DNA from: Chamaecrista fasciculata
Lineage: Eukaryota > Streptophyta > Magnoliopsida > Fabales > Fabaceae
Assembly: GCA_003254925.1 (NCBI GenBank)
Contig: QANZ01028989.1
Span: forward strand, 228,610-292,609
DNA length: 64,000 nucleotides
Reading direction: 5' to 3'
Shown here: piece after piece, positions 33,844 to 45,935 of the stretch
Position numbering within the stretch: the stretch's first letter is position 1
How the letters are laid out: each line of letters opens with the position of its first letter
Translations under genes and position numbers: made by a program
The notes under the pieces: model-generated
Seen by the model: the letters and a program-made list of their open reading frames with translations, nothing else
Told to the model about the DNA's origin: nothing
The model's database searches: none

Positions 33844-35846
33844 TTTTTTTATAGAAATACTAGCAATTTCATTAATGAGAAGAGTCGGCTATAAGAATAG
33901 CAACAAGAGCATCAAGAGGGCTATCAAGCCAATCCTATAAACAAGAAATAGGACAAAGAGAATTGGCAAGTGTATATGAGCTGCCTTATTACAACACCTT
34001 TTTTTTCCAAACTAAATCAAAATAATCAAACTGATGACTAATAAAGAAAAGATTGTCCATAATAGAATCAAAGTTTGAGAGATAACTGGTTTTATTACGA
34101 GACAACTCATGATGTTCATATCGATCTATTATGTGCCTTGTAGTTGCATGTGAATAGGAACAAACCTTCAAGGAATCACCCAAAACGGAGAGCCATGTTA
34201 TTTATTGATTGGATCAAAATTTTAAAATAAAATTAAAAGACAATAAACAGGAAAAATATATAATCTAGTCCCTAAAAATTTACAATTTAGTAATGAAAAA
34301 TTATATTTTGGTCCCACATTCGCACCTTCTTTCTCCTTTACCTTACCACTCCAAAAATCTCTTTTATTAACTTCTCCTTTAGTACAAATTTCGAGGCAAT
34401 CATTACATCATACTACTTTATTAACACCAAAACAAACACTAAAATAACACTCCTTTATTCTCCATTATTTTTACCATTTTTACCTTATATAAATTTAAAA
34501 TACAAATACAATTATTTCAACCTACCATAATCATTACATGCCCTTTAAAATAATTTCACATCATAATTACTCCTTTATCTCTCATTATTCCAAACAACAT
34601 TTACTAAAAATATCCTTTATAACACAAATCCTTTACCTCTCCTTTATTACCTCCCCCATTCTTTTATCTTCCTTTACCTTAGCTTCCCAATCCAAACGCA
34701 CCCTTAGTATATCATAAAACAATTGAAAATCAATTTCTAATTCGATACATAAAATATATTTTGCCAAATTTTGTGCCGTTTAAATTGCAAGGTTGAGGAT
34801 AATTTTGAATAACTTAATAGTTTTTCTAAAAAGAACTGCATAGTTATCTATAAATTTTGAAATCTCTCATGCATAAGCATGTTTTTTATATTTTTGTTGA
34901 AAAAATATATAAATTATGCATCAAATCCTTACTCAATAACAGTGTGTCCAAAGAAATATCTATACAATAAAACAAATTCGTTAATTATTATAACACTAAT
35001 GAATTGTACACGGATGGATGCCTATCACTCCCAAAACTTTTCAAATGAATACAAATTTTATAACCCCAATTGATTAGTAAATTTAAATTAGAGAGAACAA
35101 TTTAAGTATAATTAAGCCTTTAAGATTCGGGCAATCGTGTATAAAGACCATCACACGATTTATATTTTATCATCATCATCATTATAGTTATAATTAAATG
35201 CTTTTTATGAATATAATTAAAAGTTATGATTGTATTCGAACATGTACAAAAGTTGAAAGTACCCGCTAATAATACCATACTTTTTTTCTCGATTTATTAT
35301 TTCTATTATTCTTCTTCCTTTGCTCTTACATATAATATTTACAACGAAATCATTCTATTGAGCATTAATTCGATGAATATTTAATTAGATACACATCATA
35401 TAAAGTATTTTTAATTAGATACACATCATATAATTCAGATGATTAAAATAATACATTATTAAATTATATTGAAAATTTTCAAAAGATTGAAAATTCTACA
35501 ACATTTACCAAATTGAAAATTGAATATTGAAAATTTTAATACATAGGAATGTAACAACAACCTTCTAAATTATGAAAAGTAAATTAAAACTTTACTTAAA
35601 TTATAGGGGAAACAATTTAACCTTATCTTACATCATCAAGATAAGATCAATATTATTTATAAATAAATATTACGTATTATTAAAGTTGCTTAAATATTGT
35701 GTCCTAGATTAATTCGGCTTTGAAATGGTATGTATGTAAAAAAAAAATTATAGTCAACTTTTGATTCACTAAAAGATGAATTGATTAATAGTTGATTGTG
35801 GTATATCCAAAGACTCTTATTCTACTAACCAAAAAATATCACATTA
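33844..35846. other. AT-rich spacer between ZPR1 and VAMP72
   Basis: No gene is recognisable. The strand is unusually pyrimidine/adenine-biased near 34310-34700 ('ctcctttacctctcc' repeats), and short AT repeats follow. Nothing else can be supported. Confidence 0.55.
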
Positions 35847-35855
35847 AAATTTATA

Positions 35856-36266
35856 GGTCAAAGTGCATTTTTGGTCCCATAACTTTTGCTCAGGTTTCAA
35901 TTTGGTTTTATAACTATTTTGTCGCACTTTTGGTCTCATATCTTTGTAAAAGGTTGCAGATTTGGTCATGCATCACTTTTGGTCCTCAAATCTTTCGGTT
36001 GGGTAATAGAACTGATCTCACATGTTTGCAAAAAGTTTCATTGCCAACCTCACCTGATCCAAAGATATTAGACCAATTTTGTAACCTAACCAAAAGATAT
36101 AAGACTAATTCTGTCACTTAAACCAAAGATATGAGACCAAAAATTTAACACAGGATCAAATCTGCAACTTGAACAAAAGATATGAGACTAAAAGTGTAAC
36201 AAAAAAAGTTATGAGACCAAATTAAGACCTGAGCAAAAGTTATGAGATCAAAAGTATACTTTGGTC
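35856..36266. mobile_element. Foldback MITE, Mutator-type (411 bp)
   Basis: Perfect 9-base duplications AAATTTATA at 35847-35855 and 36267-36275. Left end GGTCAAAGTGCATTTTTGGT; right end, reverse-complemented, GACCAAAGTATACTTTTGAT. Same family as 32954-33360. Non-coding. Confidence 0.88.
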
Positions 36267-36353
36267 AAATTTATATTTCGAAAGTTACAATAGTAGAAAA
36301 AATGTATAAAAAGTATTTATTATATTAATATTGATTACATTACTAATTTACTA

Positions 36354-36659
36354 CTTCCTTCGGTTCTATATATATCTGATGTTTTGGAAAATTATTTTTG
36401 TTCCAAAATATCTGATGTTTTACAAATTCAAGAGAACATTAATTATTTTTTTACCATTCTATACCTATTATATATAATAGAGTCATAAATAAATAAACAT
36501 TTCCCAAGTAATTTAATAGGGACAGTTTAGTTTTTTTATCTCATTTTTCTCTTCATTTTCAAACTCACATTGACAGTTTAGTCTGATGTTTTACAACTAA
36601 TCATTTCCTTAATCTATGTGCATTTACCTTAAACATCAAATATATAGAACCGGGAGGAG
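36354..36659. mobile_element. Stowaway-type MITE (306 bp)
   Basis: Left end CTTCCTTCGGTTCTATATAT; right end, reverse-complemented, CTCCTCCCGGTTCTATATAT. These resemble the CTCCCTCCGTTCC-type ends of Tc1/mariner Stowaway elements. TA dinucleotides flank both sides (36352-36353 and 36660-36661). 'atctgatgtttta' recurs in both halves. It ends about 390 bases upstream of the VAMP72 start codon. Confidence 0.8.
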
Positions 36660-36661
36660 TA

Positions 36662-37050
36662 CTGTTTAATTTACTACTTTGGTTACTTCACCTCTCACTA
36701 AAACCACAACACTTTGGAAATAGCAACGCTTTTTCAAACTCACATTGACGCTTTTACTCTCTTTCTTTTCTTTTTCATTTTCTTTCCTTCTTTCTCTCTC
36801 TAGAAAAAAAATAGCATATCCAAGAAGAGAGAGAGAAAGTGTACAGATAAAGACAGGTTTCGATGGTACCAAAAAAAAAAAGGGTCAGGTTTCGATATCT
36901 AAAAAGCACAAACTGTTTCACCAGCAAAGGCAAGCAAAGCAAAAGGGCGTATAGTCCGATCCCAGATCTCTCTTTCGGTCTTTCCTTTCTATCTTTGAAA
37001 TCCCTAACAATTTCAATCCCAAAGAACAAAACAAGAAGAAGAAGAAGAAG
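36662..37050 (+). promoter_or_regulatory. VAMP72 promoter and 5' leader region
   Basis: Between the Stowaway element and the ATG there is a long pyrimidine tract (36753-36803, 'ctttccttctttctctctct'), followed by a purine-rich stretch and a GAA repeat just before the start codon. No TATA box stands out. The exact transcription start cannot be placed. Confidence 0.45.
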
Positions 37051-40000
37051 ATGAGCCAGAAGCCTCTGATCTACGCTTTCGTCTCTCGGGGAACTTCGAT
37101 TCTTTCCGAATACACTGAATTCAGTGGAAACTTCAATTCCATCGCTTTCCAGTGCCTCCAGAAGCTCCCAGCTACAAACAACAAGTTCACTTACAACTGC
37201 GATGGCCATACCTTCAACTACCTCGTTGACAATGGCTACAGTAGGTTTTTTCTTCCTTGATTTCGCTTTTAGCCTTCTGCTTTGGGGTTCCATGATGAAA
37301 ATTGTATCTGGCTTTTTTTTCTTTTTATATATGATCTGGGTATGAATTTTCAAGGGATTTTATTGTATAGCTAGAAATTGTGGTTTTTGATAGATGGGTT
37401 CTTGGATGAAAAGTTTAGGAGCGATTTGGGTACTTTGCTCGATTATTATTTCATTATACATAACTTGATCACTGTAAAATCTTGCCAATTTCTAGTTTGT
37501 TTGACTCAATAGGTTTAGCCAACATGTGTTTATACTCTATGAACAAGAGGGAAATCTTTTTGTTTGACACGGTCACGGAAAATCTTCAAACTCATTAATT
37601 TGGCTGGCTGTAATTGTACAAACCAATTCTACTATCTTGTTCTTGTGAGCTTAATTAATGATATGGATATCCTGTAGAGAATCAAATTTCTTTTACATCA
37701 CGCGTAAGCAATGAATATTTACTCACTTCACTTGCTACTTACGCGTGATAAAATTGGTTAAGTGGCAGATTCTTTTTCCAAAAAGTGTTTGCTTATAAGC
37801 TCTTAATATGATAGGCCGTAGGCTAGCCCAAATTATTGTGGAATATCTAGCCTTTCTATGCTTGCAAGCTTTAAAACCACTTAATTTTCTACACTACCCA
37901 TGACCCATCATTATGCATTTTAATAATTTTCAACTTTTAATCTTATCAGTTTTACGTGATTTCAAGATATATGTATTGTGGAGGAAGGACAACAGTAATT
38001 GGCTGGCATATGTTGGGTGTCTTTGGCATGCACAATACCTGTATCTGGAAAGATGGAAAGGATAAATAGTTGTGCCATGTATAACTGGATTCTGAGTTTT
38101 ATAATCTAAGTCTTGAGGAAAACTTTATTCATAATTTACATTATTAAATCTTCATAATATTTTCATTTCCTTTGTCCATAATGTTGAGGTTAGAAAACCC
38201 CTGTGCTTTGGTGTTAGAAATTTAGGCATCTTACAATTGGCTAGATTTAATAAAATCCCAGCCTGTAGAACATCGTAATAAGTCAATGGACGGTTCAACA
38301 AACAACATATGCTTTTTAAAGTTATGCTTGAACTCAGGTTGGGTTGAGATTATTCTTGAAAGAAAATTTTGGTATTTCTTTCTTTTATTGTTGTTGTTGT
38401 AGACTTGTAGTATCAACTGTGTCTGCAATTTTATTAGAAGCTACCCTTAAAATTTTCAAGGTTGTTATTGTGCTGATAGATGACTGACTATTGGGATGGT
38501 GTAGCATATTGTGTTGTTGCAGATGAATCAGTTGGAAGACAAGTGCCCATGGCTTTTCTAGAGCGTGTCAAGGATGATTTTGTGTCAAAATATGGTGGCG
38601 GGAAAGCTGCTACGGCTACTGCCAACAGCCTTAACAAGGAATTCGGGTAATATGCATTTGTTTAAGATTAGAAAGTTAATTGCTGGAGGGTTTGTCCTGT
38701 ATATAAGCTGGTCTCTTCTGCAGGCCGAAATTGAAGGAACATATGCGGTACTGTGTTGAGCATCCTGAAGAGATAAGCAAGCTTGCGAAGGTGAAAGCTC
38801 AAGTTTCAGAAGTTAAAGGTGTCATGATGGAGAATATCGAAAAGGTAGAGATTTACTGCTTAACTGCATTGGTTTTAGAGAATTTCATTACAAGCAATAC
38901 TTATCTTCAAAAGTATGAATTTGTTTAGTTGTGTTAAAATAATCAAATTAAGAACTACGACTGTAAAATGCTAAGCTTCATAACTGTGACCAATTATCAC
39001 TTAAACCTCATACATGAGATCTATAGATTAGTTTTTGCCAGCATTTGATGAAATTCCTATATTCTGGTGCTGCTGGTCTGAGACTCAAAAAAGTCTGTGT
39101 GGGTAACGTTGTCATATGAAAAAGCATGCATTTTTCTACAAGTCCAAGTTAGGCACGTCCAATGTGGATCTGGTATCACCACATACAATTGTAAATGAAT
39201 TACAGTTCAAGTATGATTATATGATTCATGAAGTATGATACAAACGCATGGCTTTTCATAAGACATGCAATTTTTTGTATCACAATGGCACTTAAAACAA
39301 GCAAATGGAGTTCAAAGATTAAACCTAAGAAAACTGATCCCTCTTTTTTTTTTTGGGAAAACCATTTTGGTTTGGTTCGATAGTTGATTATTAACTTAAA
39401 AATTCAAATTTAACCTACTAATTAGAATAATCTAAAACTTTTAGACATGCATATACCAGTATTACATCTAGACTTTGTGAAACTGCATTTCCATTTCCAC
39501 TGTCCAGTATACCCTTTCCTCTGAAGTTTGATCAGATCTCCATCTCCCTCCCTCCCTCCCATCTATCTATCAATCTAAATCTGATCTCCCAAACTCAGAT
39601 CTGAGGTATGATCACCAAATCAACTCTCATCAGTGGGACCCATATACACTTGCATGCCTATTGGGACATCTCATGTTCTTATCCTAGCTCACTTCAACCT
39701 TTCCCATGATGATCTGCTCTGTTTTAAGCTTGAGTTTCATAGGAATTGGTTTATGTTGATCATGTCTTTTTTCCTGTACTGGTGTTATCTAAAAAAGATT
39801 GGCCCGGCCCTAAACAATTTGAGTTCTGCTTTAAATGTGGACCTACTGTTGTACCTAATTGAGCCAACTTGGATGTTCAGTTTGACTCACTCTTCTAAGT
39901 TGACAATCCCGCTCAATTTCCAAATATAGAAAACTGACATGTACAGTTGGGTTAGCTCATAGCGGGTAGTGTAAAAACTGACTCAACTGAACTGGTGAAC

Positions 40001-41240
40001 ACCATAAGAGTTTCAAGTGCTCAATTGAGTTGTTTCAAAATTTCCTGTGGTGCAACTTGAAAGAAAGTGGATTTTGATGACTTATCTTCAAATAGCTTGG
40101 CGGCCTATTATATACTATTTTCTTCAAAGCTTTAATCATGGAAGTAATTATTAATTACTTAATTAGTGAAAGTTAATTGTAATTGGGGTTCTTATTTAAA
40201 CTCTCTTTTTTCATCTTAGTTGCATAAATTAGCACTTCAAGCTTGTTTATGTTAATTGCAGTTGCATTAATGTAAAACTATCTGTTGTTTCTTTATGCCA
40301 TAGTCAGCGGGAAAAAAGTGGGGGAAAAAAAAAGAGAAAACTAATTGGCATTCTAATACATTTATTCTCATTATATTAACATTTGTTTATAATCTGATGT
40401 AGGTTCTGGATAGAGGGGAGAAGATAGAGCTACTGGTAGACAAGACTGAGAACCTTCATCACCAGGTTAGTGTGTATTTGTACATCTATCTGCATCTGTG
40501 ATGCAGGATTTACTTATATGCATGATCGGATCAATATCTGAGTATATTGTTTTCCTTCATTATTTCCATTCAATTCTGAATATGTTTCTGTATTTGCTTT
40601 GATGCTCAAGGATTAACATAAAATAGTCTCAATATTATCATCAAAAAAAAAAATAGTCTCAATATTTCATGACAAGAGGAACTCTGGCTGCAGGGAAAAA
40701 GAAAAAAAAATAAAGAGTAAATTGACATTCTAATCCTTAGATTATATGGGCACTATCATTAGTCTCTGGTTTTTGAAATGTTTGGTTTAGTATCTGAAAA
40801 ATTGATGACTCGATACAAGTTAGTCTCTCCATGAATACTCTAATATTGTGCAACTCAGTCCCTAAAGGGATTAAATTACAATAAGTCATGAATTTTCATG
40901 GATTAAATTAAATATTTCAAAAATTCAAAGATTAAAATAACAGTGCCCACATAATCCAAGGGCTAAGTTGATAGTTTGTTTGATCTTAAGAAAATGATTA
41001 ATCTATTTCCTAGTTCCTAATTTAGCTCTACTGAGTTTTTTATGTTGGCCTTTTCTTTTAAGTTTTAAGTATGAAACAATTTTCTTTCAGGCTCAAGACT
41101 TCCGAAATTCGGGGACCAAAATCCGTCGAAAAATGTGGTTACAGAATATGAAGATCAAGCTGATTGTATTGGGAATCTTGATTGCACTAATCCTCATAAT
41201 TGTCCTTTCTGTCTGTCATGGGTTTCATTGTGGAAGATAG
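37051..41240 (+). CDS. VAMP72-family R-SNARE (longin type, 5 exons)
   Basis: Exons: 37051-37240, 38505-38646, 38724-38844, 40403-40465 and 41091-41240; phases close at 221 residues. Residues 1 to about 120 form the longin domain ([59 protein letters not shown]). The SNARE motif follows ([20 protein letters not shown] with zero-layer Arg155, then [14 protein letters not shown]). A C-terminal anchor lies at about 195-214, followed by [12 protein letters not shown]72 proteins are R-SNAREs of post-Golgi, plasma-membrane and cell-plate vesicles, pairing with syntaxins such as SYP121/KNOLLE. The motifs resemble VAMP721/722/725/726 more than 724 or 727 (no acidic longin insert). The exon 2 acceptor 'ggtgtag' was chosen because it alone restores TYCVVADE. 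The intron between exons 4 and 5 holds an old foldback MITE. Confidence 0.94.
40716..41005. mobile_element. Degenerate foldback MITE in VAMP72 intron 4
   Basis: 'ttagattatatgggcactat' on the left and its near reverse complement 'agtgcccacataatccaag' on the right, with 'tttttgaaatgttt' against 'aaatatttcaaaaattc' inward. Related to 3514-3775. The ends are eroded. Confidence 0.6.
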
Positions 41241-41853
41241 ACAGTACACACCATTTCTCCTTGAAGCATTTGATCTTTGTTATCTGAAACATTTTGTGAT
41301 TAATGTATGAGGGAAAATATCAAATGTATGTCATATGACTTTGTATGTAGTAAAGTTAACAAGTCCTATATAATGTTAACTTCTGATAGTTACAGGATCT
41401 TACAATATGATGGAAGAACACTTTTACATCAATATTTGTATTCATGCATCTCAATTCTCTGTTTCGTTGATAGCCAGTGAACGTTAAAAATGCAGAAAAC
41501 AAGTTTTTTTAAAAAAATCTTAAACTTTGATTACTGTACAAACAACCTCAATCCCCACTTTCTAAAATTTTGAAAGATAACAAAAGATTGTCTGAATTGA
41601 TGGTTTCTTGGAGTAAATTACACCACATAAAGCTGCAACATACTATTATTTTTTTCAGTGATTTGATTCAGTGTGGTAGACATCAATATTACCATTATAT
41701 GTTGCCGACATGATTATAAACATGTTAAAACAAAAATGAAAATTATCCCTTTGGACTCAACACAACCTCAATACAGTTGGCCCGAAAAGGAGAAAAGGAA
41801 AAACTGAATGATATAGTTCTTTCCCTAATATTTAATTGTTATACATGAATAAT
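41241..41853. other. VAMP72 3' flank
   Basis: About 600 bases that should begin with the 3' UTR. No other feature is visible. Confidence 0.6.
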
Positions 41854-41863
41854 ATAATTTAAC

Positions 41864-42140
41864 GAGTAAACTACTAAATTGGTCCCTGGATTATTGACTC
41901 GCTGACAGATTGGTCCCCGAATTTAGGAAATTGACAAATAGGTCCCCGAATTTTTCTAACATTTATCAAATAGGTCCTTATGTGCATGTTATTCGGGGAC
42001 CTATTTGACTAACGTTAGAAAAATTTGGGGACCTATTTGACTCGTTAGAAAAATTCGGGGACCTATTTGTCGATTTCCTAAATTCGGGGACCAATCTGTC
42101 AGCGAGCCAATAATCCAGGGACCAATTTGGTAGTTTACTC
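41864..42140. mobile_element. Near-perfect palindromic MITE (277 bp), Mutator-type
   Basis: Two arms beginning GAGTAAACTACTAAATTGGT differ at about three positions over the outer 97 bases. They carry 'aggtccccgaatttttctaa' units. Perfect 10-base duplications ATAATTTAAC flank it at 41854-41863 and 42141-42150. The high arm identity suggests recent activity or arm homogenisation. It lies about 620 bases downstream of the VAMP72 stop codon. Confidence 0.9.
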
Positions 42141-42150
42141 ATAATTTAAC

Positions 42151-45071
42151 ATATAATGGCGGTTACGTTTTTCTTTATAGACGAAAACCATAAATGGGAA
42201 GCTATAAGAATTAGGATTTGGTTCTACCAAAAAAAGAAAAAGAAATAGGATTTGGAAATAACAATATACACTCTCTCACACACACACACACAATTTTATA
42301 GTCATGTTATCTTATGTGTTTATTATTACAAGTTTCCGTTCACTCTACTTGTTCCAAAGATGAAATATTTTTTTTGTGGTAGAACAAAGATGAAATATTA
42401 GAGGAACAAACCTTAGCATCTGGGCTAAATCCTTGTACGAATTTGAATTTTGCATATCCATTCAGTAGTAGTATGAGTAGCATAACAAGCATTATAAGAG
42501 AGAGTAGGAGAAATGTGTTGCTATTTTATTTTTGCAAAAATAGGTAGGGGCATTGTGCCACTACCCATTTTTACAAAATAAAAAGTAACACCTCTACTCA
42601 TCTTTGCAAAATAAAAAGTAACCAGCAACTTCTCATATTTACACAAAATGGTTGTGGATCCTCTGCCGTACAGCATGGTGTGCGATGCGGCGAGGACCAA
42701 TGGTGTGGCGCACAAAATGGATAACGGCACATTTTTGCAAAAAAAAAAAAATAGTGGATATTTTTTGTTAAAAAAAACATAATAGTAATATTGTTCAAGA
42801 TGCCAAAGGGGTAACGATAGAGATCTCATAATACCAAAGTGTCACGTTTTAAATCATAGGATATCAAAATAGAATGAGATCAAACTACATGGTACCAAGA
42901 TATAATTAACCCAAAATAAAAAGATAACCTCAGGTCGTGCATGAAATTTATGAGCTATATGCCTATATACACTCCTCTTCGTATCAAGGCAAAGTCTAAA
43001 CTCAAATATATAGTCAAATGTGTTATTTTTTTCATCTAGGAGTCAAACAAATTAATTGAACATCTTGAGATGCAAACACTTGGATTTTTCTTAAAATACC
43101 TACCTACGAATAACTCCCATTTTCAATATATAATTTTGTCATTTGAAAATTATGACTTTTCACAACAAAGAAATAAATGAATTTAATTTTTTAAAATAAT
43201 TGAAAATAATCCCTTCAATAACATGATATATATTTGAGTCATTAGAAAAATACCTTATTTATCACTTATCACCTTTCAAGATTGTCTGTATGCATGTGTG
43301 TGTGTGTATGCGTGTGACCTATTTCATTGTCTGAAAATAACAATTAACAAAATTCAAATAGACATTTTTTGTTGAAACATTAACAGAGTTAACCCAAAAA
43401 AAGAAAACTCATAAGATGTCTAAATCTTGAATGATACTTGAGAAAAGTATTATCCTAATATTTTCAAAGTTGTTGATAGAAATGTTTTCAAAAATTGCTC
43501 AAATTTGAAACGGTATTTATTTAATCTAATTGTCCCAATTTTCAAATCAATATACAATGAGAAGTAAGTAAAAGATTGAGAAATAAGTACAGTTAATATA
43601 TATATACACACACACACATATGCATAATTAATAATAAATTAAAAATGATTTTGAGAAAGTCAAGACATTATTTTCGTTCACTTCACGGGTCATGTAAGGC
43701 CAAGAAGATCAAATGAAAATGGTTGCAGAATTTAGCAGGAGACTCCAGAGATAACATTTAATAATTAATAATATATACAGTCCTAGTTGTTCACATAATT
43801 AATTATGTCATTATTAAAATGAAAGAACAAAATCATAAACGAGAAAACAATGTTATAATTTTTTTAGAACAAAAAAAAAAGGTACATGGATCAATTGAGG
43901 CGGCATTTAATTAATTTGTTTGTTATTGGGACATTGGATCAGCAAATAGATAGAGATAATTAATTGTCATTGTCTTCTCACTAATCAACGTTTTACCTAA
44001 CATTAATGGCTTGGCATGATTTGATTTGATTCCTTTCTTCTTAGTTAATTAATTAGGCTATACAACATAAATATATAACTAATATTTTGGTCCAGAAATA
44101 TTATATGCTGACAACTTAATTCTTAAATGATTGACATACACAATTTAGTTCTTCATAAATATTAAAACGGTATACTCATTTAGTCAATAAAAATAACTTA
44201 TAAATATAATATTTTAATATTTTATTAATTAAATTGTATATTTTAATCTTTTATGGACCGACTTGTCAATTGAGTGATCTTTTAGAGACTGAATCATTCA
44301 TTTACTCAAAATAAATATATATTTCACATAGAAGGGTCAAGCACATGAAAATAGTTAACAGACGTTTTTATATATTTTTTTTCTTTTTAAAATGAGGCAG
44401 GTATGTATTGAAAATGACTAATTATTAATTAATTGAATCATATCCCCATATATGTATGCATGTTTTTTTTTTATCTTGTTATAATTTACTTACTGTTTTA
44501 TCTTGTCATTGTTAAACCTGAAATGACAGGACCCATTCTCATTAATTATTTTTATTTTAAAGATTTTAGGTGAAATTAGAGATATTGTTGGGTAAAAAGC
44601 ACCAATGATAGAAAATGTTTGTCACCTGAAAGGTGATAGGTAGGGCCTAAATAATCAAATTTCCATAATTAAATCGAACAAATAAAATTTTAATTATGGA
44701 AACCCCATCTTTTTTAGGCATTAATTAATATTAAATCATATCTTCTTTTGGACTGGTTTTTACTTTGTTGAATATATTTTTCCATGTCATCGTAACTACT
44801 ATACATTATCAATGTATATATGCATATATATTTTATATAATTCAAAATTTGTGTAGTAATTTACTGCCAAATTAGTGTATGTATAGAGTTACATTTTAAT
44901 TATTATCTGATCTGATATATTATTATGAAAGATTTATATATAATAATTGAAAATGGTTTAATCATGCATGTTACCAACTATGATTAGATCTAATAGAATA
45001 AGTTAATTTTTTTTTGTAAAGGCCATGAATCTTGACCTAAATCCTTATAGGAATTAGTGTCCATATCTATA
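42151..45071. other. Gene-free AT-rich stretch
   Basis: Bases 42515-42780 are a low-copy-looking block with repeated 'tttgcaaaataaaaagtaac'. Bases 42815-42910 match the right arm of the palindromic element at 33536. Bases 44080-44310 resemble an eroded foldback MITE ('gattgacatacacaattt', 'catttactc'). CA/GT repeats occur near 42270, 43295 and 43605. I see no gene. Confidence 0.55.
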
Positions 45072-45404
45072 TCTCTACTATATTATATGGCGTCACTCCT
45101 TTATGCTTGGTCAAAATTATTGAATTAAAAAATTAAAAAAGAAAAAGAAATCACCCACGAGCCTACGTTCTCTCAAGTCTCACCTCATACAAGTTACTTT
45201 TGATTTTCATTAATATTTTAAGCTCCATAAAAATAGGGTAAATCACACTTTGGTACCCTACAGTTTAATCATATTTCACTTTAGTACCCGGTGATTTAAA
45301 AAGTGACACTTTGGTACCATATGATATTCTCTCTTAACAAATTATTTTTGAATAATTTTATATTTTACATACATATTTGCGTGCCCGTTACGCAAAGCCT
45401 CTAG
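45072..45404 (+). mobile_element. Non-autonomous Helitron (333 bp) with an internal foldback fragment
   Basis: The 5' end is TCTCTACTATATTATATGG after A. The 3' end is a degenerate hairpin (TTTGCGTGCCCGTTACGCAAA) followed by GCCTCTAG and T. The ends match those at 15293 and 54165 but the body differs. At about 45235-45345 it contains the left arm of the 'gggtaaatcacactttggta' palindromic family with no right arm, so the fragment was either inserted and half-deleted or captured. Confidence 0.75.
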
Positions 45405-45622
45405 TGTAATATATATCTGATCGAATGTTACGTGTAAAATTATCTTTAATAAACTAAAAATAAATAAGAAATATTTGTCGTACATTTAAGAATATTTAAT
45501 AAAAGATTCATTGTGAAAAAAATCATAGAATTTATTTTATATATAATATTACAAATAAACAACTAAATTTTATATATATATATATATATATATTAACTAA
45601 TATATGTACAAATAATCAAAAT

Positions 45623-45927
45623 TAACACTGTTAAACGGGTCGGCCCACCCCGCCCCGCTATGGGCCACGGGCTAAATGAGACAGCCCGTTTAGGCCCGTT
45701 TTTAAAACGGACTAAATTTTTTTAGTCCAAGCCCGCCCATTTAGCGGGCGGGCTGGACTGGCCTGCGGGCTTTGACACTTTTACATGGGAACTTTTTAAA
45801 AAAAATGTAAACGGGCCGGACCGTTTAAGCCCTTTTTTAAACGGACCAAATTATTTTAGCCCAAACCCGCCCATTTAACGGGCGGGCCGGTCCGGCCCGC
45901 AGGCTTAAGCCCGCTTTGACGATGCTA
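45623..45927. mobile_element. GC-rich hAT-type MITE (305 bp)
   Basis: 8-base duplications ATCAAAAT flank it at 45615-45622 and 45928-45935. Terminal inverted repeats are TAACACTGTTAAACGGG on the left and TAGCATCGTCAAAGCGGG (reverse complement of the right end). The body is two direct half-repeats rich in 'cgggcgggc' and 'ggcccg', a sharp GC island in AT-rich surroundings. Non-coding. Confidence 0.8.
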
Positions 45928-45935
45928 ATCAAAAT

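Noticed and set aside
36775-37353. 192-codon minus-strand open frame over the VAMP72 start
   Set aside because: It runs antisense to exon 1 and the pyrimidine-rich leader of VAMP72, has a low-complexity composition and resembles no family.
42521-42829. Overlapping minus-strand open frames of 66 and 102 codons
   Set aside because: They consist of repeated 'LLFILQ/FYFAKM' phrases from a DNA repeat and have no supporting exon structure.
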